Of a DNA stretch of 64,000 bases, positions 41,524-52,809 are shown piece by piece. A program made the position numbers and the translations under genes. Source of the DNA: Gracilaria vermiculophylla (taxonomy: Eukaryota; Rhodophyta; Florideophyceae; Gracilariales; Gracilariaceae); assembly GCA_019155205.2 (NCBI GenBank), contig JAHNZQ020003149.1, forward strand, positions 651,900-715,899, given 5' to 3'. Within the stretch, counting starts at the first letter, position 1; each line of letters starts with the position of its first letter. Below the pieces are notes generated by a model. That model had not been told where the DNA came from. It was given only the letters and a program-made list of their open reading frames with translations, and searched no databases.

Positions 41524-43448
41524 TTGACGGTAAACTTTAGTTTACCCCATCGAGAGAAAGAAGTTACTATACCTTTATCCAGTGTCAAACTCGGTACTGT
41601 TGTTGACGAGACCCCGAACGCTGCAGAAGAACAAAATCAGTCGATTGACACGAGTATCATCGAAATTGCTGAAGAAGAAGCCATTAATACAGAAAATAAT
41701 ATGCAAATTTTGCAAAACCAGCCAGATGATCAAAATCTGCATACAGTCTGCCAGTCAACTATTGCCCATGGTCGAAAAATGGAAACCTGTGCGACGTTGA
41801 GTCCTCTGAATGGTTGTATGCAAATGCATCAGTGGAAAGATATTGGTCCAGCAGGACATTTTATCTCACCGCGTCACATTCCTTCAGGAAAGCCTACACT
41901 GGATTTCTTTGGCTGGATGTTTCCCATGCCTTATTTGGAAATTATCGTGAGCAGAACAAATATCCGACTAGAAAGCAAAGGCGTTCGGAGGTCATCAGGA
42001 GGTGAGGTGCTTAAAGTTTTTGGCGTTCTTATTTTAATGACTCGTATTGCGTTTTCGAACAGACGTGATCTTTGGAGTATTGAGCCTGTTTCTAAGTTAA
42101 TTCCACAACCAAAAATTGGGCTTGATATGTCACGCAACAGATTCGAATTGCTTAGAAGTTGCATATGTTTTAGAGGAAATGATGTGACTGAAGAGCAAGG
42201 AATCGTGAGATGGTCTTTTATAGCCGATTTTGTGAAAGCGATCAATAATCATAGTCGTTCTTTTGTTACGCCATCACACTCTTTATGTGTTGACGAAGGA
42301 ATGTCACGGTGGTACGGATTAGGAGGTCATTGGATTGATGTGGGGCTTCCACATTATACCGCGTTGGATAGAAAGCCCGAAAATTGTCTTTAATTGAAAG
42401 CTGTCTGTTGCGGACGAAGTGGTATAATGATAAATATTGAACTCAAAATGGGTGCTAATAATCTGGAACAGGATTTTGATTCCAATAATGCTCATGGAAC
42501 GGGTATTCTACTCCGTTTAGGACAACCGTGGTTTGGATCAGATCGTTTGGTATGCGCTTATTCTTTTTTTGCATCCGTCAACACCGCTAAAGCACTCATG
42601 GAAAAAGGGTTGAGATTTACTAGAGTTATCAAAAATGCATCTCGGGGGGTTTCCTTAGAAACATTTATCTAAAATCACTTTAAGGAACAGACGCTACTTT
42701 ATATCTATGATTTCAAAAGGAAACGTCCCTAACAGTGACATGATGGCCGTGATGTGGATGGATCGAGATAGAAAGTACTTTATTTCAACCTCGGGCACAG
42801 TTAATCCTGGTACTCTTATTGTTAGGGAGAGATGGAGATGGAAAGGAACGATTTCTAAGAAAATGGAATTTGTGGTTGCAATTTTCTGAGATTTGTGAAG
42901 AATACTACAAAACATGCTCCATGATCGATCGCCATAACAGATGCCGACAAGATGATTTAAATCTGGAAAAGAAAATAGAAGTAAAAGAGTGGTCATTTCG
43001 AGTCAATTGCTCTCTTTTAGCAATTTACATTGTGGATGCATGGAAACTGTATAAGGCAGCAGATGAAAACAGGAGCGTTAAAAGTCCCCATCAATTTCAT
43101 TGTGAGTTGGCCAATGATTTAATAGACAATACTTGGGACACGACTGGTTTAATGAAAAGAAATGAACCGGAAAATGAAAACAATACTGAACAACCAATGT
43201 TTGCTGGCACGGGCTTGCATTTAATGCAAACCAACAGAAGAAGGAAAACAAAAAATGAAATGATTACAAAGGCTTTATATCAAGGACGACGCAAGTATTG
43301 CAGAGGTAATACGAAATCAAAGGTTTTATGTTCTGGATGCTATATAAGGAAAGAAAAAGAAGTGTTTTTATGGCACACTGGTACAAACAGAGATTGTTTT
43401 GTAAAACACATTGAGGAGTGTCACAGCATAGAGACGCAAAGTATCTAA
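41524..43448 (+). pseudogene. piggyBac-type transposase, interrupted
   Basis: Conserved pieces: HIPSGKPTLDFFGWMFP, GGEVLKVFGVLILMTR, LCVDEGMSRWYGLGGHW (the first catalytic aspartate region), ALDRKPENC, CGRSGIMINIELKMG, GTGILLRLGQPWFGSDRLVC (DNY/DSYF-type region, here AYSFFAS with the aspartate not evident), and MIDRHNRCRQDDLNLEKKI near the C-terminal end. The last part, SKVLCSGCYIRKEKEVFLWHT, is the cysteine-rich C-terminal zinc module. Breaks: TAA at 42391-42393, a stop at 42670-42672, and frameshifts around 42700-42850. The frame begins at a TTG, so the start is uncertain. Not functional in this copy. Confidence 0.8.
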
Positions 43449-43732
43449 AAGAAATGACAACAACGTTGACAAAATTCGCTTTTTAAAGTAAAATTCAACA
43501 TTTCAATGCAATTATTGAGCAAAAGTTCTTTTACCTTAAGCCCCCTACTTATTCAATCCGCGTTGTTTAGACTTGGTAGATTATTTAAACTCTATTACGA
43601 AACTGCCGCTATAACAGATGTCACCTTATTTTGTCTGCTGTTCAAGTGGGTGTTGAAAATGTTCTGATAGTGTAAATCTTTTTAGAATTAGTCGAGCTCC
43701 CGAAGGAGTTTTTGAGTTTTTAGAAACTCAGC

Positions 43733-43786
43733 GAGGTTCGAACTCAAGATAAGTTTCTCGCATATAGTCTGATGACCACTGAGCTG
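43733..43786 (-). other. tRNA-like A-box/B-box pair (possible SINE fragment)
   Basis: On the minus strand CAGCTCAGTGG (43776-43786) matches the pol III A box and GAGTTCGAACCTC (43733-43745) matches the B box, 30 bases apart. A T-arm stem of four pairs around TTCGAAC can be drawn, but acceptor and D-stem pairing fail, so this is not a functional tRNA gene. It lies inside the piggyBac-type element near its right end. Confidence 0.4.
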
Positions 43787-43993
43787 CTGTGATAGCTCAA
43801 GGCGTGTTCTGCAACTATTTATTGTTCACAGGCAATCCTGGATAACAGGTTTTTAAATTTAAAACATCCAAAATATTGGCCTACGGGTCAAAATCCATTT
43901 TTTTATTTTTAATTTTGCGTGATGGTGCGCTGACCTCATATTAGGTCAATTTGACCCCATATGAAGTCAGAGCACCGGTCGGTTAGACACTAG

Positions 43994-44800
43994 CATCGAT
44001 GCCAAATCCTCTCGCAGTGATGGCCGATATGAATTCTATGGAATAGGACGAGATCATTCTCGTCTCGACTGTTTCGGCCCCGGTGGTGTAACCCGAACTG
44101 AAGAGTGTCTTGGTGCCGGTTATTCGTCCTCAACTGAGAAGCGTCCCGGTTCCTGTGTCGCCGTCACCTCTACTGTCGGCTGCTCCATCCATGGCCCGGA
44201 CGCACTCCGCAGTGGTGCCTGCAGAATCCGCTTGGGAGCCCATCGTCCCAGCCGATCCGCCGTATGCGACTTTTTTTGAGGCAGTTTTTGTTCCGTCAAC
44301 GGATATTGCCTTTTATGGCATACGTTCGGGCTGGTTATTTCCTCGGCCTCTTGGGACAGCCTTCGAGGAGTTGGTGCAGGCTAGTATGGTGATGGGCCGT
44401 CCTGCCCTTTTTTCTCGTGCAAAGGCTCTGTGCGACTCTTGTAACGTGGTCCTCGAGCTCCATAAGGCCCGAGAGGACTGAGCCTTCATGGCTGCCGTCA
44501 AGGACAGCCTGGCAGGTTTCTTTGAGAGCCAAGCGCTGACAGTGAAAACTAGCCTGGAGGCAGAGTATGCGACGCAGTTTGGCGACCTGCAGGCGTGAGA
44601 AACCGGGCGAAGGAGGTTATCCCACAGCACGATAGAATAAAACACCCTTGAGGTGGAGCAGCGACTCCCCAGCGAGTGATTGCAGTACTCGCTGGCTGCA
44701 CTCGATCGTCTAGTGGCAAGATGTGCCAGTGCAGAGGTGCATAAAAAGCGGGCAACGGCAGCCTGGAGGCGAAACAGAGAACTTCAAGTGAGAGGAAGAT
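43994..44800 (+). pseudogene. Antisense coding relic in element A, C-terminal part
   Basis: Plus-strand sequence resuming after the DNA transposon. The readable frame includes a proline-rich stretch (RSVPVPVSPSPLLSAAPS), then GIRSGWLFPRPLGTAFEELV, and SLEAEYATQFGDLQA. The last part, LAALDRLVARCASAEVHKKR, looks like a coiled coil. At least five in-frame stops occur between 43999 and 44800. It is probably the same decayed ORF as 39883-41117, split by the transposon; no function can be assigned. Confidence 0.35.
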
Positions 44801-45719
44801 AGCGGAGAACAAAACAAACCTGTCTTGGGGCCCCTCCTCTTTTCTTTAACGGAAAAGCCAATGCAGAAATGCGTATCCGCTCCAAATTGTCGTAATATCG
44901 CGTGAGTAAAGTATCCGAAATGTGCTCCAGCGGCTCTCTAGTGTCATCGTTTTGAGTTATACCCATACCATCGTACGCATTACAGTATTCCTGCAGGTGT
45001 CCGTCAGTGACAGACAATATGGTTCACCGCATAACGAATACCATCTTGAGGGGTTATCATGGCCTCTGGGGCTTCTATCAATGGTCAACAGAGCGGTCTA
45101 ATGAATTTGCAGTATCCAAAGGCGTCGTTGCAATTGAGCAGGTTGCAATAGGAACATCCACGGGTGGCCCCAAAGGTGGGTTGGCGGATGATCAAGAAAG
45201 GCTGGGCCTTGGGACTTTCGTCACCAGATCGCGGGAGATGAAGTCTTAGAGCTTGTTTACCTTGATGGCCACAGTGTCTCTGTAGGTGTCAAGAACTTTA
45301 TAAGAACCTCAAGGTTTTTGCTCTAACTTGAGTGTGACGTCCAGCGGTTCATCGGACGTCTCTCCAGGTTTGTTGAAGACAACCTCGTCGCCTTCTTTCA
45401 GGTTAGCGCCTGCTTTCACCTTCCGATCAAAATCCCGCTTATTTCTCCTCTGCGAGGCGTTGAGTCTCTTCTTTGCGAGAAAGAGTTCATATTCATAGGG
45501 CCTTAAATTGGAGTGCTTTTCTTGAACTGCTGTTGGTGCCTGTGGCTAATCCGCCGGGTGTGCTGTGGCGCATCTCACGATAACAGCATTACGCTGGACT
45601 TTTGAGAGCACCACATTGAAAGAAGCGGTCTCCGTGAAGCGATGCACCTCCAGTTTTTATGCATTTGTGAGCGGGCTCACGTCTGGTTCCCTATCATTCT
45701 GGTGATCGGCGACGTAGTG

Positions 45720-46752
45720 CTACAACCTTGAGGCGAGGTTTTTGTTAAACCGCTCAACCTTTCTGTAGGTCTGGGGGTGGTATGAAGTGGGAAACAAATC
45801 TTTCATGCCCATTTTTCCGGAGATCGCGCTAAGTAGATTTGCCGCAAACTGGGCTCCGTCGTCCGAAAGGAGAGACAACGGGTTCCCATATAGATAGACC
45901 CAATTCTCCAGAAAAATGTCGGCAAGTACTGCTGCAGTGGTGCTCAGGAGAGGAATGGCGCGCGTGACCTTCGAGAACAGATCGCGGATCTCGAGGGTAG
46001 ATCGGTATCCTTTCTCCGACCTGGGGAGAGATCCCAAAATATTCATGGCCACGAACCCCAAAAGGTCCTGAAGTCGACACAGCGATAGCGGCGTCCGTTG
46101 TTTGAGGATATTTTCCATAGCGGCGGTGCACGAGTGGCATTCCGCAAAACTTTGGGTGGCGTCATAAGCCAGATGAGGCCAATGAAGCACCCCCTCACCA
46201 TGGTGTAGAATATGCGTTATCCCCCAGGGTGCTCGGAAAGGCGAGTGTAGTGCGAAAGATACAGCCTTATCGCCCAGCGGCTCGTCAGGACCACCTTGTG
46301 GGGAACAAATACCAGGTGATCGTGGCGTACAAGTACCCCGTCTCTGTTGACATCGAATGACGATGTTAGAATTCCACGATGGCGAGGCATTCCTTGCAGT
46401 ACGCATCTGTACTCTGCTCCTTTAAGAACTATGCTACGGTGATGGGGAGAACGTCTTTCTCCTCCTCGACGAGGGCCCTCACCTCTAGGATTCCACTAAA
46501 ATTGCCTTGAGATTCACAGCATTCCAAGCATTCTACTTCAAATCCTTCTTTTCTGTTGGCGTTCTCGATTACCAGACACGGAATAGTGTCCTCCAACGGT
46601 GTTTTGTCTTCTCCCTCGGTAGAAATACGTGACAGAGAGTCCGCCGCCTGGTGTTTTCTGCCAGTACAGTGTACGACGTGAAACTCGTATTCCCAAATCG
46701 TAGTCTCTATCTCTCCAGGGGACCGGAAACATCCGTCAAGGACATTATCCAT
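45720..46752 (-). pseudogene. Element A RNase H end and integrase
   Basis: 46752-46429 carries YEFHVVHCTGRKHQAADSLS, the usual end of gypsy RNase H. 46406-45720 carries integrase: GVLHWPHLAYDATQSF and AECHSCTAAMEN (HHCC zinc module). The core follows with FVAMNILGSLPRSEKGYRS, where the first catalytic aspartate is N in AMNILG. Then come SLLSDDGAQFAANLL and SYHPQTYRKVERFNKNL with the catalytic glutamate. The loss of the first aspartate and frame breaks make it inactive. Confidence 0.8.
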
Positions 46753-47116
46753 TTAAGAGGAGCATGGTCCGTCCTCAAGGTGAATCGTGCGCCTTCCACA
46801 TACGGGCGTAGAAGCAACACAGCCCAGAGGATGGCGAGACATTCGCACTCCAAGGTGGAATAGTTCCGTTCCGTCGGTGAAAAGCTGCAACTCCAGTACG
46901 TTATAGGTTGAACTCCACCTTTAGGTTATTCCTGGACGGGGGCAAATCTGATCCGAAATTTGCGGGTGTCTGTGTCTAGCACCATTGGGCCGATACGCGT
47001 TGGGAGACCCAAGATCGGAGGCTCTATTAGTCTCCTTTTCTAGATGTGAAAGGCTTTAAACTATTCATCCGTCAAGAGGTACAAATGCGTTGTTTTCTTT
47101 TTCATCAAGAGGCGAT

Positions 47117-47932
47117 TTAACGGCGCTGCAATATGGAAAACATTTCTGTACAAACCTCCGAAAGACATTTCACAACTTCAGACAGGAGCAGAGCTTCGTC
47201 TGGTTTGTGGGGCGGTGAGCTTCCTTGATGGCGTCTAGAGTCTTTATGAAAACCTGTAGGAGGACCATGAGCACAAAAAGCCTCAGGGCATCCACAGAGG
47301 ACTTTAAAAAAACATTTATATGGCTTCAAGGAGAGTCCGACATCCTTCAAGACTTGGAGCACGTATTCTACATGCATGAAGTGCTCACCCATGCTGCGAT
47401 AGTATAGAATGACATCATGAATATATACCATGGCGTACTGCCACTTCACCTTCGCCAGGGGTATGTCCACTGCTCGTTTGAACGTTACCGGTGCATTCTT
47501 CAATCCAAATGGCATCCTTAGGAATCTGAAAATACCATAGACGGAGGTGAAGTTTGGCTTATCCTTATCGGAGTCATCCATCTGAATTTGCCAGTTGCCA
47601 CTGTTGGCATCTGGCGTGGAGAAAACGGATGCATCACCTGAAGAGTCAACATATTCATCCATACGTAGTGTCAGGTACGAATCGCGTACCGTCGCCTCAT
47701 TCAGGCGTCTATGGGCAATGCAAAACCTCAAGGAGCTATCTGTATTTTGCAAATACCACCGAGGAGGTCCTTTCGTAATTAGAGTGCTCGATAACGCCCT
47801 TATCCAACATCCGCGGGACCTCATGGCGTTCAAGTTCAGGTGCATGGAGCCGGGCTTTCTATAGGAGTTGGTGTACCAGTTTCGCGTTAGATGTGAGCTG
47901 GATCCAGTACTTGGCCAGGATCCCGTGTCCAA
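47117..47932 (-). pseudogene. Element A reverse transcriptase
   Basis: Gypsy RT blocks are visible: LRFCIAHRRLNEATVRDSYL, FSTPDANSGNWQIQM, FRFLRMPFGLKNAPVTFKRA, then VYIHDVILYYRSMGEHF where family members read VYLDDVIIFS. The first aspartate of the catalytic pair is H, so polymerase activity is lost. KPYKCFFK marks the following thumb region. The frame shifts after that. Confidence 0.85.
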
Positions 47933-48590
47933 GGCGACCTACCCACATATAATCAAAGGCGAAAAGCTTCTCCACTATCCTTTGTCGGTAATCGTTAAGC
48001 TCTTCGCCAATTTGGAGCTTCTCCTGCCACGTGGCAGGCTTCTCTTCCTTTCAAGTCTTCAATGCCGCTTTGGACTCCATGGTGGTGATTGCATCGCGCT
48101 AAGCAAGGTCTTCCATACGTGAAAGGTGAGCGCGTACGGCAAAGGGCGGGTAGTGTCAATCCGACGACAGATCCTTTTTCAAGTCAGAAAGGCGACTCCT
48201 GCAGATAAAAAAAAGACCCTGAAAGCAAGTAATCGGCACTATCTCCATCACTTAATTCTTCATCATGGAGGGCTACTCAGTTGTCAGATGTGGACTGCCC
48301 TGTTGGAATGAAAGCCCAGATGCCGGGGTCCGCATCTAAACATCGGTCTGACTCCTCACTGGTATTTCGATACTATTCATCACCCGGAGCTTATTCTACT
48401 GGGCCTCTTTGGGAAGAGTACCCACTTGACGCGAATTGGCTTAAGGTCCCGGAAATGTGGACACGATACGTACATGAGTATCGTCGTGATATATCACCTT
48501 CCGCAGGCGTGGGTATGTTGCACGTATATAACGATCCACAAAGGAAGTGCCCAATATGCACTGTGCTACCAAATTGGTCGCCGCTAGAAA

Positions 48591-49082
48591 TCACATCCTT
48601 ACCGTTGGGGAGCCCAATCGGAGATACAAAGGTAATGCGTCGAGGACTTTCAATGCTCGACGCGAAGCGTCTCGCATCCTAGAGAGCTCGCCATTTCTTA
48701 AGGAGCAGCCAGCAGACCACGGAAGCACGTCAGCGTGCGCCAGGTTGGGGCCAGCTCGGGTGTGGAGGATAGCACGCAACGTTGTGGAGGAGAGTGGGCA
48801 ACATTCTACATCGGCAAATACCTTATACGTCTCACGGCGAAGCGTGTAGACAGATTGCTGAAGGGTGTCGAATGGGTCCGAATGGATTGGGGCGTCCGCC
48901 GATTCTGCGTCATCTGTGCAGAAGGCTTCTCCGCCTTTCCTAGAGGCGACCTCCATTGGGCAGGGGCTCGCCCGGAAGGATCGCCGTGGAGCCTGTACCC
49001 GTGACCGTGAAGGTTTTCTTGGTTGGAGATGACTTGAGTTCCAGCGGGGGAGGGCTGCCGCGGTTGCGCATCGGGATGCCAC
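48591..49082 (-). pseudogene. Element A protease region
   Basis: LHTRAGPNLAHADVLP aligns with the gypsy retropepsin active site (family DTGAGPNL...DVLP), so the catalytic aspartate-threonine-glycine reads HTR. Downstream ALKVLDALPLYLRLG fits the strand after the flap. Inactive by sequence. Plus-strand frames in 48126-49004 are shadows of this region. Confidence 0.6.
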
Positions 49083-49464
49083 GTGTTACCTTGGGGTACA
49101 AATGATTTTGTATGAGCCCGTGCACGTACAGCGCACGTGCTGATGGGACAGGCTGCACTCCCAGGGAAACGCGGTAACCAGAATTTTCTTGAGGGGAGCG
49201 GATATCATGATACCCGGTTCGATAACTTCCACTCTCCGTTGGTGTGTCGCTAAATTCCTAGAAATTTTTCTCTCGTTCCTGTAGGATGGCGTTTTTAATT
49301 GATAGGGAGAACGTAGTACAGTGTACTGGCTTTCGGGACATGGAAATTCTGCAATGTGGTGGGTAGCCCCGAGGGATTGCGAATCGGAAGGGGCTGCAAG
49401 ATCCCGCCGAGGCGTTCGAGGTAGAAGATGAAGATGAGCTGGTCTTAGATGGTGCTCTCTGAAG

Positions 49465-51258
49465 TCAGGGGTTTGTCAGGGCGAGGGCATCTTGCCCTCC
49501 CTCGATGGTGAGATCTTCGCCCTCCTGTGAGTTGTTCAATACCAAGACGTATGCTCGACGGTTCCTGAAGGCTATTACTTTGTACGAAAGGGGAGCGTAG
49601 CTGTGGCGAGCGGCACGATTAGCATTCGCATGGGACTCCGCGAAACTTGCTAGCTCGATATAGATGGTCTTCGGATGTTTCATCAAGTGATTACTCACTC
49701 TGACGCGGATCGAGGGAAGGAATCCCTCGACAAACAAGGAATTTAGCCGCTGTTCGGAGTACATGTTCCGACACCTGAAGGCCGTCATCCACAGCTTCTG
49801 TGAAAAATCCGTTTCGGTCGTTCCCGTATTCTACCTATAAGAGGTGACGTCAGCGTCAGCATCGGCATTCACCTCGTCCGTTGCATCTTTTGAGGAGGAA
49901 ACCCACCACCTCCGGGTTTGTCCTAAAGATCTACATTCCCGAATAATCCACAGTGGTGCTATCCTGCGTGAGACGTGGCTGCACAAGCGATTGCGCTTCA
50001 CCTGTGTGGTAGAACGGAAAGCACCAGACGGCGGCCGCTTCATGTATACCATTGGTGTTGAACGCCGAACGGACGCTTGGTAAAAAATTCAACACCGAGA
50101 TGGGTTCTTCACTTGAAAAGGAGTGCTTCTTCATTTAAATATCCATACGGCAATGGATGCAAGTAAGTCGATTAGCGACCGACGCTCCGTGAAGAGTGGA
50201 GCAAACATTTAACAAGTATATATCACAATCCACCACTTTTGCGAAGAGGTCGATAAGCGGGACGACCTTTCTGACCCTTCTGCTTTTATCCCCGAGAGGT
50301 ATACTGTCCTTCAAGCTGGAGCTGTTCATGGATGTAGAATCTGAACTTCTCACCAAATGGGTCTCTCGCTTTCTGCTTTTCTCCCTCCGTTTCCTTTGCC
50401 GTCCTTCTTGTAGGTTGTCAGGTTGCAGGACGGTATCCCCGCTATCGAGACTCACCCGAAGAGTATCCTGTCCTTCTCTCCTTGAGTGAATTCCTTCGCG
50501 ACGGGTATCCTGTCCTCTTCCGCGGAGCGTCAGGTCCAGACGGTGCATAGCAAGATTCCTGGGGTGGTCCCATTTTCTTTTGGCAGTATCCTTTCCACCT
50601 CCGGCGTAGGAGGCGGCAGAATCCTGTTCTTCTCTGCCCAGGATCACCTTAGATGTTGATATAGGGAACCTCTCCTGTACGGAAGAAGGACTTTAAAACG
50701 TAACTGCGGAAAGCACCTGCTCGGTTTGAAACAAGCCTCCGTACGGGTAACAACTGAGACCACCTCTACGAAGGGGCCCGAATCCAGAATGGTATTTACG
50801 GCCAGGTCAGCAGTCTCCGATGTCATATGCTCCACAAGAGCGTGATGGCGCGCTCCGAACTGTGCCTCGACACCTGCAGGGATTATTTCGACCAGCTCAT
50901 GTGAGAGCCAATTCGTTAGGTGCGGGAACAGTGACTCCAAGAGAGAGTTGGCCTCTGGATGTTCCCATCCCTGCTGCTCCTGAGGTGGCGATTGCCAAGA
51001 CGTGTGCGGTTCTGCAACCTCCACGTCGACGTTTTCCAGAGGTGTCGGGGGGGATTCCGCTTGCCTCCTATCATGCAATTTCCTAAGGCGATTCCTAAAA
51101 CACTCCACAAAAAAGCCAGGATTTATAAAAAGACTTTCATGGTCCTCCAGTCTTATGGCCATCTCCTGTGAAGAGCTGCGCGTGCTGCTCCTACTAATGG
51201 AGATGGTTGTTTGAGGACCTTGTAAGGAGAGTTCCATGGAGAGTTCCGAGTGGCCCAT
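49465..51258 (-). pseudogene. Element A gag
   Basis: Starts at the ATG at 51258, 156 bases inside the right-hand LTR, as expected for gag. The N-terminal half is Gln/Ser-rich; the next frame is highly charged, with GRGQDTRREG and SRREGQDTLR repeats. The capsid is broken (NTNGIHEAAAVWCFPFY near 50050) and the gag C-terminal motif EQRLNSLFVEGFLPSIRVRV is clear near 49760. At least three frame changes separate the pieces. Confidence 0.7.
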
Positions 51259-51413
51259 ATAGAAGAAGGTCAAGGGTTATTTATTTCCAATTCCAATTCC
51301 TCTCAAGGAAGAAATCCACTGTTGGGTTGCAATAGTTGCAAACTAAAACCACCTTTCTACCACGACGCTTTTGATTCCTTTAAAAAACTGACCTTCTAAT
51401 TCAGGAAATCAGT

Positions 51414-51901
51414 TGTGGTACCTTCAATTCTCATTTCCAGGTGGTAGCGCACAACATCAGTTCAAAGCTTTTGGGGACTCCAAAGGCGCGAGTTCCTAAG
51501 GGTGGTCTCCAATAATCGTGGTCTCAAGCCAAGGGAATTCTGAAAGAGGGTTTGCAAGCACCAAGCGGAGAAGGGAGTTCAGTGGGCGGACAATGCTTCT
51601 ACAGGCCCTGCTATGAAACAACCTGGAGATCGGCAGCTTCGAAACTTGAAGGCGTTCGAACACAGTCTCCAACCCGAAAAAGTAGAGAGAAACTCAAAGG
51701 TGCTTAGTTTACTTCCCTCCGAGGTTAAGCTCGACCGGGAGATTAAGTACCGTGCCGTGTGCCCGCCTCAACAGGTCTCACTACTGTATTAATTACCTGC
51801 ACCACTTAAAATCTAATACATCTAAGTTCTACTGTTCATCAAACTAACTGTAGCGCACTCGGGCCGAATAATGTACCACGCGGCTCAGATAATAAAATAC
51901 A
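51414..51901 (-). repeat. LTR-like direct repeat, right copy (5' LTR of element A)
   Basis: 488 bp; on the minus strand it begins TGTATTTTATTATC and ends GGTACCACA. AAAAAAGTC directly precedes it on the minus strand, so it could also be the 3' LTR of the element to its right. I prefer 5' LTR of element A because gag begins 156 bases away. Confidence 0.8.
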
Positions 51902-52809
51902 GACTTTTTTATGCATCATCCGGTCGTAAAGCCATATGAAAAATTCGTACTGGCAGCGGAGCACCAGCGTTGCCGCATTATTTGACAGTGATTATGTACA
52001 AAAGATATCTTCAAGGTATTTATAAGCATTATGTACATCGTTGTAGTGCCTAAGCAATCATGATAAAAAAGGGAACTACAAAAAAACGTTCGTGCTCGCA
52101 AAGTATATAAAGAAGCACCAAAAGGCTTCTGCATTTCAATTTCCAGATTAATTATGGTGTCGTCACGGCAACGAACTCCAATCCACTATCGGGCGGCCAG
52201 CTTCCCCCCTTTCAGAGAGAGCGGCCACCTGTGGGCGTGAAGCCACCAGAGATCGAAGATACGCTCCACGCAACGGTGATCGGAGCGGCGTGAGCTGGCC
52301 AGCCAGAGGAGCCGAGACGTTCGCCAGTGTCGGAAGATCCGAAATTCTCCACGTAGAGCCACGAAACATTAGATGACGGGAGAACATGGTGCTAGAAAGG
52401 CGGGATTTCAAGACAGAAACATCGTCGCCGAGGGAGACCTCATGTGAGGGAGGAGGTGATTGTGCGACACGGTCACGTTACAGGCGCTCTTGTTTCTCGC
52501 CAACGGCGAATACTCTGGTATAGCGGTCGGAGGACACAACATGGAAGGAGCTATCCACAACGAGCAAGGGCTTATGACGGCTGCTTTTGCTTCGCAGTGT
52601 TGAAGAACTCTTTGCAAACGAACACGTAGGTCCCTGGGTTAACTTGCTCTTGCGGGAGACTGCGCATTTTGCCACCAAGGTTCCACGTATATACGAATTG
52701 AGCGTGTTCCGTTGTCTTCCTGGTGACGGGAACGAGCGTGGCAAGCCAATCATTCCACCGCAAGCGGTATTCGCCGATTGACCGGAATGTATTTCTCTGT
52801 GCATGCTAT

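Larger units (their letters stand above)
41118..43993 (+). mobile_element. piggyBac-type DNA transposon, decayed
   Basis: About 2.9 kb with imperfect terminal inverted repeats. The left end starts CTAGTGTCTATCTGACC, and the reverse complement of the right end starts CTAGTGTCTAACCGACC. Inside these, CATATGAGGTCAAAT-like motifs recur at both ends. The transposase relic in between is of the DDE_Tnp_1_7 (piggyBac) type. The TTAA target duplication typical of piggyBac is not seen at these boundaries, so the true ends may differ slightly. It is nested in the antisense coding relic of element A, so it inserted later. Confidence 0.65.
38539..51901 (-). mobile_element. Large minus-strand Ty3/gypsy retrotransposon relic (element A)
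   Basis: Direct repeats of ~488 bp at both ends (38539-39025 and 51414-51901, very roughly 80-85% alike) behave as LTRs. Between them, reading on the minus strand, come gag (from ATG 51258), protease, reverse transcriptase, RNase H and integrase, the Ty3/gypsy order. On the minus strand the right copy reads TG...CA. A purine-rich AAGAGGG lies just before the left (3') copy, fitting a polypurine tract. No matching 5-bp target duplication is seen. All coding parts are broken. The ~6.7 kb between integrase and 3' LTR is unusual: it holds a DNA transposon and plus-strand coding relics. Confidence 0.7.

Noticed and set aside
48126..49004. Plus-strand frames of 89-133 codons in element A
   Set aside because: The minus strand here carries recognisable protease motifs, so these are shadows. 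Unlike 39.9-44.8 kb, the sense strand explains the sequence.
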